Assembly: GCF_019402665.1 (NCBI RefSeq)
Contig: NZ_VSST01000031.1
Coordinates: forward strand, 1 to 64,000
Length of the DNA: 64,000 nucleotides
Reading direction: 5' to 3'
From: Bradyrhizobium canariense
Lineage (GTDB): Bacteria > Pseudomonadota > Alphaproteobacteria > Rhizobiales > Xanthobacteraceae
Shown here: one piece after another, positions 1-8,658 of the stretch
Numbering within the stretch: position 1 is the stretch's first letter
Layout of the letters: every line of letters starts with the position of its first letter
The notes under the pieces: model-generated
Told to the model about the DNA's origin: nothing
Seen by the model: the letters and a program-made list of their open reading frames with translations, nothing else
Database searches by the model: none
Translations under genes and position numbers: made by a program

Positions 1-12
1 GACAGCGGCGAG

Positions 13-115
13 CCGGGTGAGGGGTCTCTCTCCGCGAGTCCGACTGCGAGTTGAATGCGCGGAGGCAACCCCTCATCCGGCGCTTCGCGCCACCTTCTCC
101 CACAAGGGGAGAAGG
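13..115. repeat. Palindromic repeat element (Bradyrhizobium type)
   Basis: A folded repeat. The outer arms CCGGGTGAGGGG (13-24) and CCCCTCATCCGG (69-80) pair with one mismatch. Two hairpins follow: GGCGC-TTC-GCGCC (79-91) and CCTTCTCCC/GGGAGAAGG (93-115). It lies just downstream of the M20 peptidase stop. The arrangement resembles intergenic palindromic elements common in Bradyrhizobium genomes; that family assignment is from memory. Confidence 0.7.
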
Positions 116-124
116 AAGAGAGCG

Positions 125-1426
125 CTATTTCAGCTTGCCGGTGGACAGATCCATGATCATGCGCGTGGTCAGATAAAGGCGCGGCACGATGCTGTCGAGT
201 TTGACATATTCGGCGTCGTTGGAATGCGCGCCGAAACCCGACAGGCCCATGCCTTCGACCACGGCTCCGCTGGTCTTCAGCGCGGCAAACGCGGCATCGG
301 TGCCGCCGCCGGTCGCCTTCTCGTCGACCTTGAGGGGCAGTCCGATCTCCCCATAGATGGTCTTGCCGTAGGCCGCCACGCGGCGCGAGGCGTCGTTGGC
401 CTCCAGCGGCGGACGGCGCACCTCGAATTTGAGCGCGACCTTGGAGTCGGGCAGCAGGTGATTCTTGATCTTGTCCTGCAGCGCCTTCTCCAGCTCGTCG
501 AAATCGGCGACCTTGAGGGCGCGCGCATCGGCCTGGGCCGTGGCCTCGGCGGGGATGACGTTGCGGTTGGTACCGGCCTTGGAGACCGTCCAGTTCAGTT
601 TCAGGCCCTGCTCCGGTTTGGACAGGTCCTTCATCTGCAGCAGCTGATGGGAGAGTTCGTACAGTGCATTGACGCCGCCCTCGGGCCGCGAGCCTGCATG
701 CGACGACTTGCCCTGTACCGTGAGATACGCCGAGCCGATGCCGCTGGTGGCCAGCCGCAGCGTGCCGTCGGTGCCGCCGCCTTCAAACGAGAACACCACA
801 TCCTGATCCGCGGCGAACCTGGTGATGGTGCTGCGCCAGCCGGGCGACGAGATCTCCTCGTCGCCATTGGTAAGCACCGTGAGCGTGCCGTAATCCCGGA
901 AGCTCAGCTTCTGCAGCAACGCTACGGTGTGAAGAATGAGCGCGACGCCCTGCTTGTCGTCGGCAATGCCGAGGCCGTAGGCCTTGTCGCCTTCGATGCG
1001 GAACGGTTGATCCTTCAGCATGCCCTTCAGGTACACGGTGTCCATGTGGGCGATCAGCATGATCTTCTTGCTGCCTGTGCCCTTGAATACGGCGTGTACG
1101 GCCGGGCCGATCTTCTCGGGTGTGTCGTCGAGGCGATAGACGTCGGTGGGCTGCAGGATCTCCACCGTGCCGCCGAGCTGCTTGAGCTGGCCGGCAACGC
1201 GCTCGGCGATCTGATTCAAGCCTTCGACATCCTTGCTGCCGGATTCGATGCTGACGAGATCGCGCAGCGTGTCGAGCAGCGGCTGCTGCTCCTTTTGCGC
1301 CAGCGCATGGACGTCGGCCACGACATTCGCACTGGGCTCCGCATGCGCCGGCATTGCCGCACATGCCAGCCAGAGCGACGCGATCAACGGAGCAACGAGC
1401 GATGGAGCAGGGTGGGATCGAGACAT
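125..1426 (-). CDS. Exported M20 family metallopeptidase (glutamate carboxypeptidase-like)
   Basis: Predicted 433 aa zinc-dependent peptidase of the M20/ArgE/CPG2 family, which hydrolyses C-terminal glutamate or similar amide bonds. The N-terminus (MSRSHPAPSLVAP...AMPAHAEP) is a signal peptide, so the enzyme should act in the periplasm. Metal-site motifs are visible: AHMDTVY with the catalytic Asp of HxD, GIADDKQG (bridging Asp), TNGDEEISSPG (Glu-Glu), and a C-terminal GLSGFGAHSND with the last His. The dimerisation insert begins near GSAYLTVQGKSSHAGSRPEGG. The start at 1426 is preferred over frame extensions reaching 1690 because it begins exactly with the signal peptide. Substrate is not predictable from sequence; carboxypeptidase G2 is the nearest well-known relative. 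Confidence 0.88.
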   Translation of the reverse strand: MSRSHPAPSLVAPLIASLWLACAAMPAHAEPSANVVADVHALAQKEQQPLLDTLRDLVSIESGSKDVEGLNQIAERVAGQLKQLGGTVEILQPTDVYRLDDTPEKIGPAVHAVFKGTGSKKIMLIAHMDTVYLKGMLKDQPFRIEGDKAYGLGIADDKQGVALILHTVALLQKLSFRDYGTLTVLTNGDEEISSPGWRSTITRFAADQDVVFSFEGGGTDGTLRLATSGIGSAYLTVQGKSSHAGSRPEGGVNALYELSHQLLQMKDLSKPEQGLKLNWTVSKAGTNRNVIPAEATAQADARALKVADFDELEKALQDKIKNHLLPDSKVALKFEVRRPPLEANDASRRVAAYGKTIYGEIGLPLKVDEKATGGGTDAAFAALKTSGAVVEGMGLSGFGAHSNDAEYVKLDSIVPRLYLTTRMIMDLSTGKLK

Positions 1427-1601
1427 GCGTGGCGGCCCTAGGTTGGGGGATGGCGCGGTATGCCCGTGTTTCCGGCGCTTGTCACGCGCCCGGGGCACCC
1501 GGCATGCCCGGCCGAGGCTGACGTGATGGGAAGGGCCAGGGCGCCGGCCGCCTAAGCCTAAAGTCGTAGGATCGGATGGCGTGGGAGCTGAGCATTTTTG
1601 T

Positions 1602-1620
1602 CCCTCACATCGTGAGGGAT
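1602..1620. promoter_or_regulatory. 19-bp perfect palindrome upstream of dctP
   Basis: TCCCTCAC-ATC-GTGAGGGA is a perfect inverted repeat with a 3-nt centre, about 85 bp before the dctP start. It is not followed by a T-run on the + strand, so it does not look like a terminator. An operator for a dimeric regulator is the simplest reading; the regulator is unknown. Confidence 0.4.
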
Positions 1621-1704
1621 GGAAATCGGACGACACTTGTTCCATGCTGGCCTCCAAGCCTCGGCAAGAAGGCCCAAGGTCACAATCCATCAGGGTAGGA
1701 AATC

Positions 1705-2793
1705 ATGAAAAGACGAGATTTTATCAAGGTCACCGGGCTTGGTGCGGCGGGTGTCGCCACGCTTGCCGCTCCAGCGATCGCGCAGACGACGCCCGAGATC
1801 AAATGGCGCATGCCGACGAGCTGGCCGAAATCACTCGATACGCTCTATGGCGGCGCCGAGATGATGGCCAAGATGGTCGCGGAAGCGACCGACAACAAAT
1901 TTCAGATTCAGACATTTGCCGGCGGCGAGATCGTGCCGGGCCTTCAGGTGCTCGATGCCGTGCAGAACGGCACCTGCGAAATCGGCCACACCGCGTCCTA
2001 CTATTATTTCGGTAAGGACCCGACCTTTACTTTCGGCTCGGCTGTGCCGTTCGGACCGAACATGCGCATCAACCAAGCCTGGTACATGCTGGGCGGCGGC
2101 AGGGACATCCTCAACGAGTTCTACAAGAAGTATAACGTCGTCTCGCTGCTTGCCGGCAATACCGGCTGTCAGATGGGTGGCTGGTTTCGCAAGGAGGTGA
2201 AGACGCCCCAGGACTTCAGCGGGTTGAAATTCCGCATCGGCGGCTTTGCCGGAAAGGTGATGGCCAAACTAGGCGCGGTGCCGCAGCAGATCGCCGGCGG
2301 CGACATTTATCCGGCGCTGGAGAAGGGCACCATCGACGCCGCCGAATGGGTCGGGCCCTATGACGACGAGAAGCTTGGCTTCGTCAAGGTCGCGCCGCAT
2401 TATTACTTCCCGGGCTGGTGGGAAGGCGGGCCGATGCTTCTGGCCTTCGTCAACCAGGACAAGTGGAATGCGCTGCCGAAGCACTACCAGAGCATCCTCG
2501 AGCAGGCGGGACACTACGCCAACAATTGGATGATGGCAAAGTACGACCAGTCCAATCCACCGGCGTTGCGGCGTCTGCTCGCGGCCGGCGCCAAGCTGCA
2601 TCCGTTCTCGCCCGAGATCATGCAGGCCTGCTTCAAGGCATCAAAGGAGCTGCACACCGAAGTCTCGGCCACCAACCCGGACTTCAAGAAGGTCTATGAA
2701 TCCCTGACCGCGTTCTCGAACAACGGATATCAGTGGTTCCAGGTTGCTGAAGTCGGCTATGACAACTTCATGGCGCGCAACTCGCAGAGCTGA
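1705..2793 (+). CDS. dctP: TRAP transporter substrate-binding protein (DctP family)
   Basis: 362 aa periplasmic binding protein of a tripartite ATP-independent (TRAP) transporter. The N-terminus MKRRDFIKVTGLGAAG carries a twin-arginine motif (RRDFIK) and a hydrophobic stretch ending APAIAQ, so Tat export is likely. The body matches the DctP/TakP family: IKWRMPTSWPKSLDTLYGGAE, the GLKFRIGGFAGKVMAKLGAVP segment with the conserved Arg that binds the ligand carboxylate, and GTIDAAEWVGPYDD. TakP-type members bind 2-oxo acids, and the ligand here is probably an organic acid. The permease genes face it on the opposite strand (2865-5129), convergent rather than in one operon. A strong terminator follows at 2821. 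Confidence 0.93.
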   Translation: MKRRDFIKVTGLGAAGVATLAAPAIAQTTPEIKWRMPTSWPKSLDTLYGGAEMMAKMVAEATDNKFQIQTFAGGEIVPGLQVLDAVQNGTCEIGHTASYYYFGKDPTFTFGSAVPFGPNMRINQAWYMLGGGRDILNEFYKKYNVVSLLAGNTGCQMGGWFRKEVKTPQDFSGLKFRIGGFAGKVMAKLGAVPQQIAGGDIYPALEKGTIDAAEWVGPYDDEKLGFVKVAPHYYFPGWWEGGPMLLAFVNQDKWNALPKHYQSILEQAGHYANNWMMAKYDQSNPPALRRLLAAGAKLHPFSPEIMQACFKASKELHTEVSATNPDFKKVYESLTAFSNNGYQWFQVAEVGYDNFMARNSQS

Positions 2794-2820
2794 TCGCCGG
2801 ACGCGATCGGCCCAAACGAA

Positions 2821-2853
2821 AGAACCCGGAGCGAAAGCTCCGGGTTCTTTTTT
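2821..2853 (+). terminator. Rho-independent terminator after dctP
   Basis: Stem AGAACCCGGAGC, loop GAAA, stem GCTCCGGGTTCT, then five or more T (2849-2853). The 12-bp arms are perfect. It lies between the convergent dctP and dctM stops. On the opposite strand only a weak T-rich stretch follows, so it may act partly in both directions. Confidence 0.93.
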
Positions 2854-2864
2854 CGGGGCGGGCG

Positions 2865-4520
2865 CTATTGTTTCGGCTGGCCGAAGTCGAGCGGCGGCAG
2901 GTCGATCTGCGGGATCTCGATCTTGATGCTGTTGGGATCGATCGTGGACTGCACGCCTTTGTAGTGCATCACCATCGACGGGAACATGATCACGAGCAGC
3001 ACCATGACGACCTGGATGACCACGAACGGCACCGCGCCCCAATAGATCTGTCCCGTTGTGACCGGCTCCATCCGCTTGCCGGTGACACGATCGGTATAGC
3101 GCTCCTTCGGCGCGACCGAGCGCAAATAGAACAGCGCAAATCCGAACGGCGGGTGCATGAACGAGGTCTGCATGTTGACGCCGAGGATGACGCCGAACCA
3201 GATCAGGTCGATGCCGAGATGTTCGGCAGCCGGCCCGAGCAGCGGGATCACGATGAAGGCGAGTTCGAAGAAATCGAGGAAGAACGCCAGCACGAACACG
3301 AAGGCGTTGACGAAGATCAGGAAGCCGATCTGGCCGCCGGGCAGGGAGGTCAGCAGGTGCTCGACCCAGACATGGCCGCTGACGCCGTAGAAGGTGAGCG
3401 AGAACACGCGCGCGCCGACCAGGATGAAGACGACGAAGGCGGACAGCTTTGCCGTCGATTCGGTGGCCTGACGAACGAGGTCCCAGGTCAGGCGCCGTTT
3501 CATGGCACCGAGAATGAGGGCGCCGGCTGCGCCCATCGCGCCGCCTTCGGTGGGCGTCGCGACACCGATGAAGATCGTGCCGAGCACCAGGAATATCAGG
3601 AACAGCGGCGGCACCATGACGAAGGTGGTCTGTTGCGCCATCTTGGAGAGGAAACGGAAGCCCGTCAGCTTGTCGATGGCCCAGTTCGCGATGGCGACGA
3701 AGAACGCGAAGAGGATGCCGAAGAACATGCTGAGCACGACGAAGTCGGCGCCGTGGGTCTCCGAATTCCGCATCATGAACCAGCCGAACACACAGCTCGC
3801 CAGGAACAGCACGCCGAGCGACCTCAGGCCGCGGTCGCCGCTCTCCTCACGGAAGCCGATGGCTTCCTTGGGCAGGCCCGGGGCGGCGTTCGGGAAAATC
3901 AGGGTCACAAGAAACGCGTAGCCTGCATAGAGACCCGCGAGCACGAGACCCGGAATGAACGCGCCCTCATACATGTCGCCGACCGACTTGCCGAGCTGGT
4001 CGGCCATCACGATCAGGACGAGCGAGGGCGGAATGATCTGCGCCAGCGTGCCGGAGGCCGCGATGATGCCTGTCGCCATGCGGCGGTCATAGCCGTAGCG
4101 CAGCATGATCGGCAGCGAGATCAGGCCCATCGAGATCACCGAGGCCGCCACGACGCCGGTGGTCGCCGCAAGCAGGGCGCCGACGAAGACCACCGCATAG
4201 GCAAGGCCGCCGCGGATGGTGCCGAACAACTGGCCGATGGTGTCGAGCAGATCCTCGGCCATGCCAGAACGCTCGAGCACCAGTCCCATGAAGGTGAAGA
4301 AGGGAATGGCGAGCAGCGTGTCGTTGTTCATGACCCCGTAGACGCGCTCCGGCAAAGCCTGGAGAAAGTCCGGGTGGAACTGACCAAGCTCGACGCCAAT
4401 GATGGCGAAGAACAGGCCGACGGCGCCGAGCGAAAATGCCGCCGGATAGCCGAGCAGCAGCACGACGACGAGCGTCGCGAACATGATAGGCGCCAGATTG
4501 GCGATAATAAACGCGGTCAT
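2865..4520 (-). CDS. dctM: TRAP transporter large permease (DctM family)
   Basis: 551 aa polytopic inner-membrane protein, the ion-coupled translocating subunit of a TRAP transporter. It opens MTAFIIANLAPIMFATLVVVLLLGYPAAFSLGAVG, typical of DctM. Conserved family segments include NDTLLAIPFFTFMG, GVVAASVISMGLISLPIML and ASGTLAQIIPPSLVLIVMADQLG. At 551 residues it is longer than the usual 420-440; the extra length is a central insert of TM segments and loops (roughly residues 210-290) seen in the extended DctM subgroup. The dctQ stop lies 27 bp upstream of its start, so dctQ and dctM form one operon on this strand. It presumably works with the DctP encoded at 1705. Confidence 0.92.
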   Translation of the reverse strand: MTAFIIANLAPIMFATLVVVLLLGYPAAFSLGAVGLFFAIIGVELGQFHPDFLQALPERVYGVMNNDTLLAIPFFTFMGLVLERSGMAEDLLDTIGQLFGTIRGGLAYAVVFVGALLAATTGVVAASVISMGLISLPIMLRYGYDRRMATGIIAASGTLAQIIPPSLVLIVMADQLGKSVGDMYEGAFIPGLVLAGLYAGYAFLVTLIFPNAAPGLPKEAIGFREESGDRGLRSLGVLFLASCVFGWFMMRNSETHGADFVVLSMFFGILFAFFVAIANWAIDKLTGFRFLSKMAQQTTFVMVPPLFLIFLVLGTIFIGVATPTEGGAMGAAGALILGAMKRRLTWDLVRQATESTAKLSAFVVFILVGARVFSLTFYGVSGHVWVEHLLTSLPGGQIGFLIFVNAFVFVLAFFLDFFELAFIVIPLLGPAAEHLGIDLIWFGVILGVNMQTSFMHPPFGFALFYLRSVAPKERYTDRVTGKRMEPVTTGQIYWGAVPFVVIQVVMVLLVIMFPSMVMHYKGVQSTIDPNSIKIEIPQIDLPPLDFGQPKQ

Positions 4521-4547
4521 GACTTCCCCCTAAACCGTCGCCAACGG

Positions 4548-5129
4548 CTACTTTTTTTCGATCGCTTCGACGAGGTGCTCGACCTCGGCCTCCAGTGCGG
4601 ACACCTGCGACTCGTGAGGGTCCGGGATCATGCCGCGCATGATCGCGATTCGCTTGATCAGCTCGGAAATGCCTTGAACGAGCAAAAGGGCGAAGCCGAT
4701 CATGATCAGCGCTTTTGCCGGCCATTGCGGCAGGCCGCCCGCATTGCCGGATTGCTCGTTGATCTGGAGCGAGCGCAGGAAGAACGGTACCCCGGTGACG
4801 ATCATGACAACGGTCAGCGGGATCAGGAAGAAGATGTGCCCGATGATGTCGATGATGTTGCGAGCCCGCTTCGGCATCATGCTGTTGAAGATGTCGATGC
4901 GGATGTGCTCGTTATCGAGCAGCGTCCAGGACGAGCACAGCAGGAACACAATGCTGAAAAGCACCCATTGCAGCTCGAGCCACGAGTTGGAGGACGTGTC
5001 CAACGTCTTCCGAATGATCGCATTCAGCGCCGAGATGACGACGGCGAGCAGGATCAGCCAAGCCAAACGCTTGCCCGTCCAACGTGTGAACGCGTCAATT
5101 CCATTGCTCAGCTTCAGGAGCGCTTGCAA
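4548..5129 (-). CDS. dctQ: TRAP transporter small permease (DctQ family)
   Basis: 193 aa if translation begins at the TTG at 5129. The frame runs open upstream to 5246, but GGGGAGGACCAATC just before this TTG is an excellent Shine-Dalgarno site with correct spacing, and the residues before it do not look like a DctQ N-terminus. Four hydrophobic segments follow (LAWLILLAVVISALNAIIR, WVLFSIVFLLCSSWTLLDN, IIDIIGHIFFLIPLTVVMI, ALIMIGFALLLVQGISELI). The DNEHIRIDIF motif is the DctQ signature. The C-terminal tail is charged and possibly coiled (VSALEAEVEHLVEAIEKK). It is co-oriented with dctM, 27 bp upstream. Confidence 0.88.
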   Translation of the reverse strand: MQALLKLSNGIDAFTRWTGKRLAWLILLAVVISALNAIIRKTLDTSSNSWLELQWVLFSIVFLLCSSWTLLDNEHIRIDIFNSMMPKRARNIIDIIGHIFFLIPLTVVMIVTGVPFFLRSLQINEQSGNAGGLPQWPAKALIMIGFALLLVQGISELIKRIAIMRGMIPDPHESQVSALEAEVEHLVEAIEKK

Positions 5130-5298
5130 GATTGGTCCTCCCCGATTTGCCCCGGCCGTCTTGACTGCGCCGAGTGGCGCGTTGGCTTGTCTCGCCGCGC
5201 AGGCATGAGGCAGCCGCACCAAACCAGCGAGTTTGCCGCCAGTCAATCGGAAGTTTGTTGATAGTTAAGGGGAATAAGCCGCGGCCGGGCAGCCGATG

Positions 5299-6333
5299 CT
5301 AGCCGCCGGTGACGCTCATGTGCCTGGAGACGCTGGGGCGGTCGTGGCGGCGGTCGATGATGAAATCGTGGCCCTTGGGCTTCAGGCCAATGGCGCGGTC
5401 AATCGCATCCGCAAGCAGCGAATCGTCGTCCGATGCACGCAGAGGTTTGCGCAAATCGGAGGCATCCTCGTGGCCGAGGCAGGTGTGCAGCGTTCCCGTG
5501 CAAGTGACGCGCACGCGATTGCAGGATTCGCAGAAATTATGGGTCATCGGGGTGATGAAGCCGAGCTTGCCGCCGGTCTCGGCGACGCTGACATAGCGCG
5601 CGGGCCCGCCGGTGCTCTCGGCCAGATCCGTCAACGTGAACTGCTGGGCGAGGCGCGCGCGCACCAGCGACAGCGGCAGGTATTGGTCGATTCGTCCGGA
5701 TCCGATCTCGCCCATCGGCATGACCTCGATCAGCGTCAGCCCCATGCCCTTGCCGTGGGCCCAGCGCATCAGGTCGGGAAGCTCGTCCTCGTTGAGGTTC
5801 TTCAGCGCAACGGCATTGATCTTGACCGCGAGGCCCGCAGCGCGTGCCGCCTCGATACCTTCCAGCACTTTGTCGATCTCGCCCCACCGGGTGATCTCGC
5901 GAAACTTTTGTGGGTCGAGCGTGTCGAGCGAGACGTTGATGCGGCGGACGCCGCAATCGGCGAGTTCGCTCGCGTATTTCGCAAGCTGGGTGCCGTTGGT
6001 GGTCAGCGTCAGCTCGCTCAACGCGCCGCTCTTGAGATGCCGCGACAGCGAGCGCACCAATGTCATCACGTTGCGGCGGACCAGCGGCTCGCCGCCGGTG
6101 AGCCGCAGCTTCTTCACGCCCTTGGCAATGAAGGCGGAGCAGAGCCGGTCGAGTTCCTCCAGCGTCAGCAGGTCAGCCTTGGGCAGGAACGTCATGTCTT
6201 CCGACATGCAGTAGAAGCAGCGCAGGTCGCAGCGGTCGGTGACGGACACGCGCAAATACGAGATGGTCCGTCCGAACGGATCGGTCATCGCGCTCGACAG
6301 CGCGGCGCGGGGGCTCGCGGAAAGTCCGTTCAT
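5299..6333 (-). CDS. moaA: GTP 3',8-cyclase MoaA
   Basis: 344 aa radical-SAM enzyme catalysing the first step of molybdenum cofactor synthesis, GTP to 3',8-cyclo-7,8-dihydro-GTP, with MoaC. The N-terminal cluster motif CDLRCFYC (Cx3Cx2C) binds the SAM-coordinating 4Fe-4S, and LRLTGGEPLVRR is the conserved SAM/GTP segment. The C-terminal second cluster motif (CESCNRVRVTCTG, then TC) is intact. The protein ends in SVTGG, carrying the essential GG tail. ATG at 6333 has AAGG eight bases upstream; an internal Met at 6288 lacks a Shine-Dalgarno site. No other Moco genes are adjacent. Confidence 0.96.
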   Translation of the reverse strand: MNGLSASPRAALSSAMTDPFGRTISYLRVSVTDRCDLRCFYCMSEDMTFLPKADLLTLEELDRLCSAFIAKGVKKLRLTGGEPLVRRNVMTLVRSLSRHLKSGALSELTLTTNGTQLAKYASELADCGVRRINVSLDTLDPQKFREITRWGEIDKVLEGIEAARAAGLAVKINAVALKNLNEDELPDLMRWAHGKGMGLTLIEVMPMGEIGSGRIDQYLPLSLVRARLAQQFTLTDLAESTGGPARYVSVAETGGKLGFITPMTHNFCESCNRVRVTCTGTLHTCLGHEDASDLRKPLRASDDDSLLADAIDRAIGLKPKGHDFIIDRRHDRPSVSRHMSVTGG

Positions 6334-6441
6334 ACCAAATGCCTTGTCACTTGCGGCGGCGGGAGCAGCTTTGCTTCAGCGGCGCCCTGAACGCAATCTA
6401 AGCATCGGAGGCGTCAGAGACAATTGGGGGGATGACGGAGG

Positions 6442-6941
6442 TCAGCGCTTGCCCGTGTTCGGATCGGGGAACGGCGAGCCCGCAGCCGGTGCGGCAGCAG
6501 CAGCCGGGGCGGTGGCGGGCGCCGCCGGTTTCGGCTTCTTCAGCCGGTGCGGCTTGCGGACCGGTTTTGGCGGAACGGCCGGCTGGAGCTCCGCGAAAAC
6601 CGGGTTGGGGTCGGTGGTGACCGAGGCGGGCGTCGTGAAGTCGCCGGGTTCTTGATGACGTTCACCGGCACGCTTACCGGCTGGTATTTCGGCAGCGCGA
6701 AAGCGACCGTGAAGGGGACGTCGGGGGCGGGAACCGATACGGAGCAGGGGGTCTTGCAGCCCTGTCCGAGCGAGGTCGTGGCGTCAGCACCCGCAGGATT
6801 GGATTCGAGCCGGACCTGGACGGTCGGCGGGGCCGATTTGAACATGTTCCAGGAAGTTGAAGACATCGAGGAGCAGCCGGCAAGGCTCGTTGCCCCGAGG
6901 ACGCTCACTCCAGCTAATGAAAACGAGATGACACGACGCAT
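6442..6941 (-). pseudogene. PEGA-like lipoprotein gene with apparent -1 frameshift
   Basis: Start ATG at 6941 with AGGTGA five bases upstream. The product opens MRRVISFSLAGVSVLG and ends its signal at LAGC, a clear lipobox. The mature part (VQVRLESNPAGADATTS...CKTPCSVSVP...FTVAFALPKYQPVSV) resembles a PEGA-type beta domain. After VNVIKNP the frame turns into an arginine/serine-rich sequence ending at 6540. The alternative frame from about 6645 reads GDFTTPASVTTDPNPVFAEL, then a proline/alanine/lysine tail, and ends at TGA 6442. That tail is typical of such lipoproteins, so one base (expected CCCGGG, found CCGGG near 6641-6650) seems to be missing. It may be a true mutation or a sequencing error. 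If read as is, the protein is 133 aa with a scrambled C-terminus. Confidence 0.7.
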
Positions 6942-7077
6942 GACATTCACCTAGTGCGGCGAACCGCCACACCCCGGACAAACTTAGGAGTGTCGTTCCG
7001 AGCGAGCAACCGGCGGGCCTCGCATAGTTAATAGATGGTTAACGCGGGATTTCTGCGGAATAATCAAGCTATCTCAG

Positions 7078-7767
7078 CTATTTGAGATCTGCCTGCGCAG
7101 TCATCAGGCTGCTGGCGGCTGCCGGCAGGTCGCGCATGTGATGGATCAGCCGGTCCGGCTTCAGCTCGGCGATCGGGACGTCCGTATAGCCGAAGCTGAC
7201 CCCGATCACGGGAACTCCGGCGCGCCGGGCCACGCCGACATCGGGTCCGGCGTCGCCGACCATGATGCTGGCTTTGACCTCGCCGCCGGCCCGCGCCACC
7301 GTTTCGCGGAAAATGGTCGGATCGGGCTTTTGGACGCCAAAAGTGTCGGCGCCGCAGATCGCGGCGAAGCGTCGGCTCAGGTCGAGCTGGTCCAGCAGGC
7401 GCTTCGACAGCCATTCCAGCTTGTTGGTGCAGACCGCGAGACGATGGCCCTGGGCCGCAAAATGGTCGAGTGTGGCCTCCAGTCCCTCGAAGGGCCGGGA
7501 TTCGACGGCGATATTGTCAGCGTAATAAGCGATGAAATCGGCCGTCATCCGGTCCATGTCGGCAACCGTGACGCTGCGGCCCTCGGCCTCCAGCCCCCGC
7601 TCGATCAGCTTGCGGGCGCCGGCGCCGATCATGTTGCGGGCCGAGGCCATCGGCACGGGCGGCAGCCCTTCGCGGTCGAGCACGTAATTGAGCGCGGTGA
7701 TCAGGTCGGGCGCCGTATCCACAAGCGTGCCGTCGAGATCGAAGACGATGGTGTGGGGGGAGGTCAT
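7078..7767 (-). CDS. gph: HAD-superfamily phosphoglycolate phosphatase
   Basis: 229 aa HAD hydrolase. Motif I is FDLDGTLVDTAPD (nucleophile Asp and acid/base Asp), motif II is VCTNK, the motif III lysine lies in FGVQKPDP, and motif IV is MVGDAGPDVGVA. The helical cap between motifs I and II matches the Gph group, which removes phosphate from 2-phosphoglycolate formed by Rubisco oxygenation or DNA repair. It is transcribed divergently from rpiA, another sugar-phosphate enzyme, across 175 bp holding two palindromes. Substrate specificity within HADs is hard to assign from sequence alone. Confidence 0.88.
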   Translation of the reverse strand: MTSPHTIVFDLDGTLVDTAPDLITALNYVLDREGLPPVPMASARNMIGAGARKLIERGLEAEGRSVTVADMDRMTADFIAYYADNIAVESRPFEGLEATLDHFAAQGHRLAVCTNKLEWLSKRLLDQLDLSRRFAAICGADTFGVQKPDPTIFRETVARAGGEVKASIMVGDAGPDVGVARRAGVPVIGVSFGYTDVPIAELKPDRLIHHMRDLPAAASSLMTAQADLK

Positions 7768-7820
7768 GGTCCAGCGCTACCGGCGCGGCCCCGCCCGCGC
7801 AAGGGCGGAAGCCATAAGAT

Positions 7821-7911
7821 CACCTTATAAGGTGGGGCGGGAGGCCTGTTCCCCAGACCCTGTTCTCCGAGGGAAAACGAGGCTACACAGGCCGCCGCGA
7901 GCCTATAAGGC
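7821..7911. promoter_or_regulatory. Two TATAAGG-core palindromes in the gph-rpiA divergent region
   Basis: CACCTTATAAGGTG (7821-7834) is a perfect 14-bp palindrome. GCCT-ATA-AGGC (7901-7911) is a second inverted repeat with the same core. They lie 66 bp apart between the divergent starts of gph (7767) and rpiA (7943). The second may include a -10 element for rpiA. Shared operator half-sites are an inference. Confidence 0.35.
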
Positions 7912-7942
7912 ACGACACTCGTAATTCAGGGACGGCGCAAAC

Positions 7943-8656
7943 GTGAATATGGACCAGTTGAAGCGGCAGGCTGCGGCGCGCGCCCTCGAGGACGTCCGTG
8001 ACGGCATGCAGCTCGGGCTCGGCACCGGCTCGACCGCAAAACATTTCGTCGAGCTGCTCGGCGAGCGGGTCCGCGCTGGACTCAAAGTGATCGGCGTGCC
8101 GACCTCCGAGGCGACGCGCCTCGATGCAATCCGCTGCGGCGTGCCGCTGACCACGCTGGACGAGATCGACCATCTCGACATCACCGTCGACGGCGCCGAC
8201 GAGATCGATCCCGAACTCAATCTGATCAAGGGCGGCGGCGGCGCGCTGTTGCGCGAGAAAATCGTGGCGGCCGCCTCGGATCGCATGATCGTGATTGCCG
8301 ACGACACCAAATGGGTCCCGACACTTGGCCGCTTTCCGCTGCCGGTCGAAGTCATCCCGTTCGGGCTCGGCGCAACGCGGCGCGCGATCGAGAAGGCGTT
8401 TGCGGAATGCGGCGTTTCCGGGCAGATGGCGGTCCGCAACGGCAAGGACGGCCACGTTTTCGTCACCGATGGCGGCCACTGGATCGTCGATGCCCAGCTC
8501 GAAAAGATTGAGGATCCCGCCCGCCTTGCCACGGCGTTGAGCGCGATCCCCGGCGTCGTCGAACATGGTTTGTTCATCGGCTTGGCCAGCTCGGCTGTTT
8601 TGGCGGGTGGCGAAGGAATTCGCGTGATTGAACGGCGAAAGCCGAAAGGAGACTAG
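7943..8656 (+). CDS. rpiA: Ribose-5-phosphate isomerase A
   Basis: 237 aa. It interconverts ribose-5-phosphate and ribulose-5-phosphate in the pentose phosphate and Calvin pathways. Family motifs are complete: LGLGTGSTAKHFVELL (phosphate binding), DGADEIDPELNLIKGGGGAL (catalytic Asp residues) and LREKI, followed by KWVPTLGRFPLPVEV. The GTG at 7943 has AGGGACGG seven bases upstream; an in-frame ATG at 7949 is the alternative start. The stop lies 2 bp before the next ATG, so rpiA and the DUF2059 gene are probably co-transcribed, with gor following. Confidence 0.95.
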   Translation: MNMDQLKRQAAARALEDVRDGMQLGLGTGSTAKHFVELLGERVRAGLKVIGVPTSEATRLDAIRCGVPLTTLDEIDHLDITVDGADEIDPELNLIKGGGGALLREKIVAAASDRMIVIADDTKWVPTLGRFPLPVEVIPFGLGATRRAIEKAFAECGVSGQMAVRNGKDGHVFVTDGGHWIVDAQLEKIEDPARLATALSAIPGVVEHGLFIGLASSAVLAGGEGIRVIERRKPKGD

Positions 8657-8658
8657 GA

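Noticed and set aside
17..1441. 474-codon + strand frame at the left end
   Set aside because: Antisense to the M20 peptidase, which has signal peptide and metal motifs.
2868..5261. Very long + strand open frame (about 797 codons) across the TRAP permease genes
   Set aside because: It runs antisense to dctM and dctQ, which have clear family motifs. Its product is a low-complexity His/Asp/Arg/Glu sequence, the usual shadow of GC-rich codon bias.
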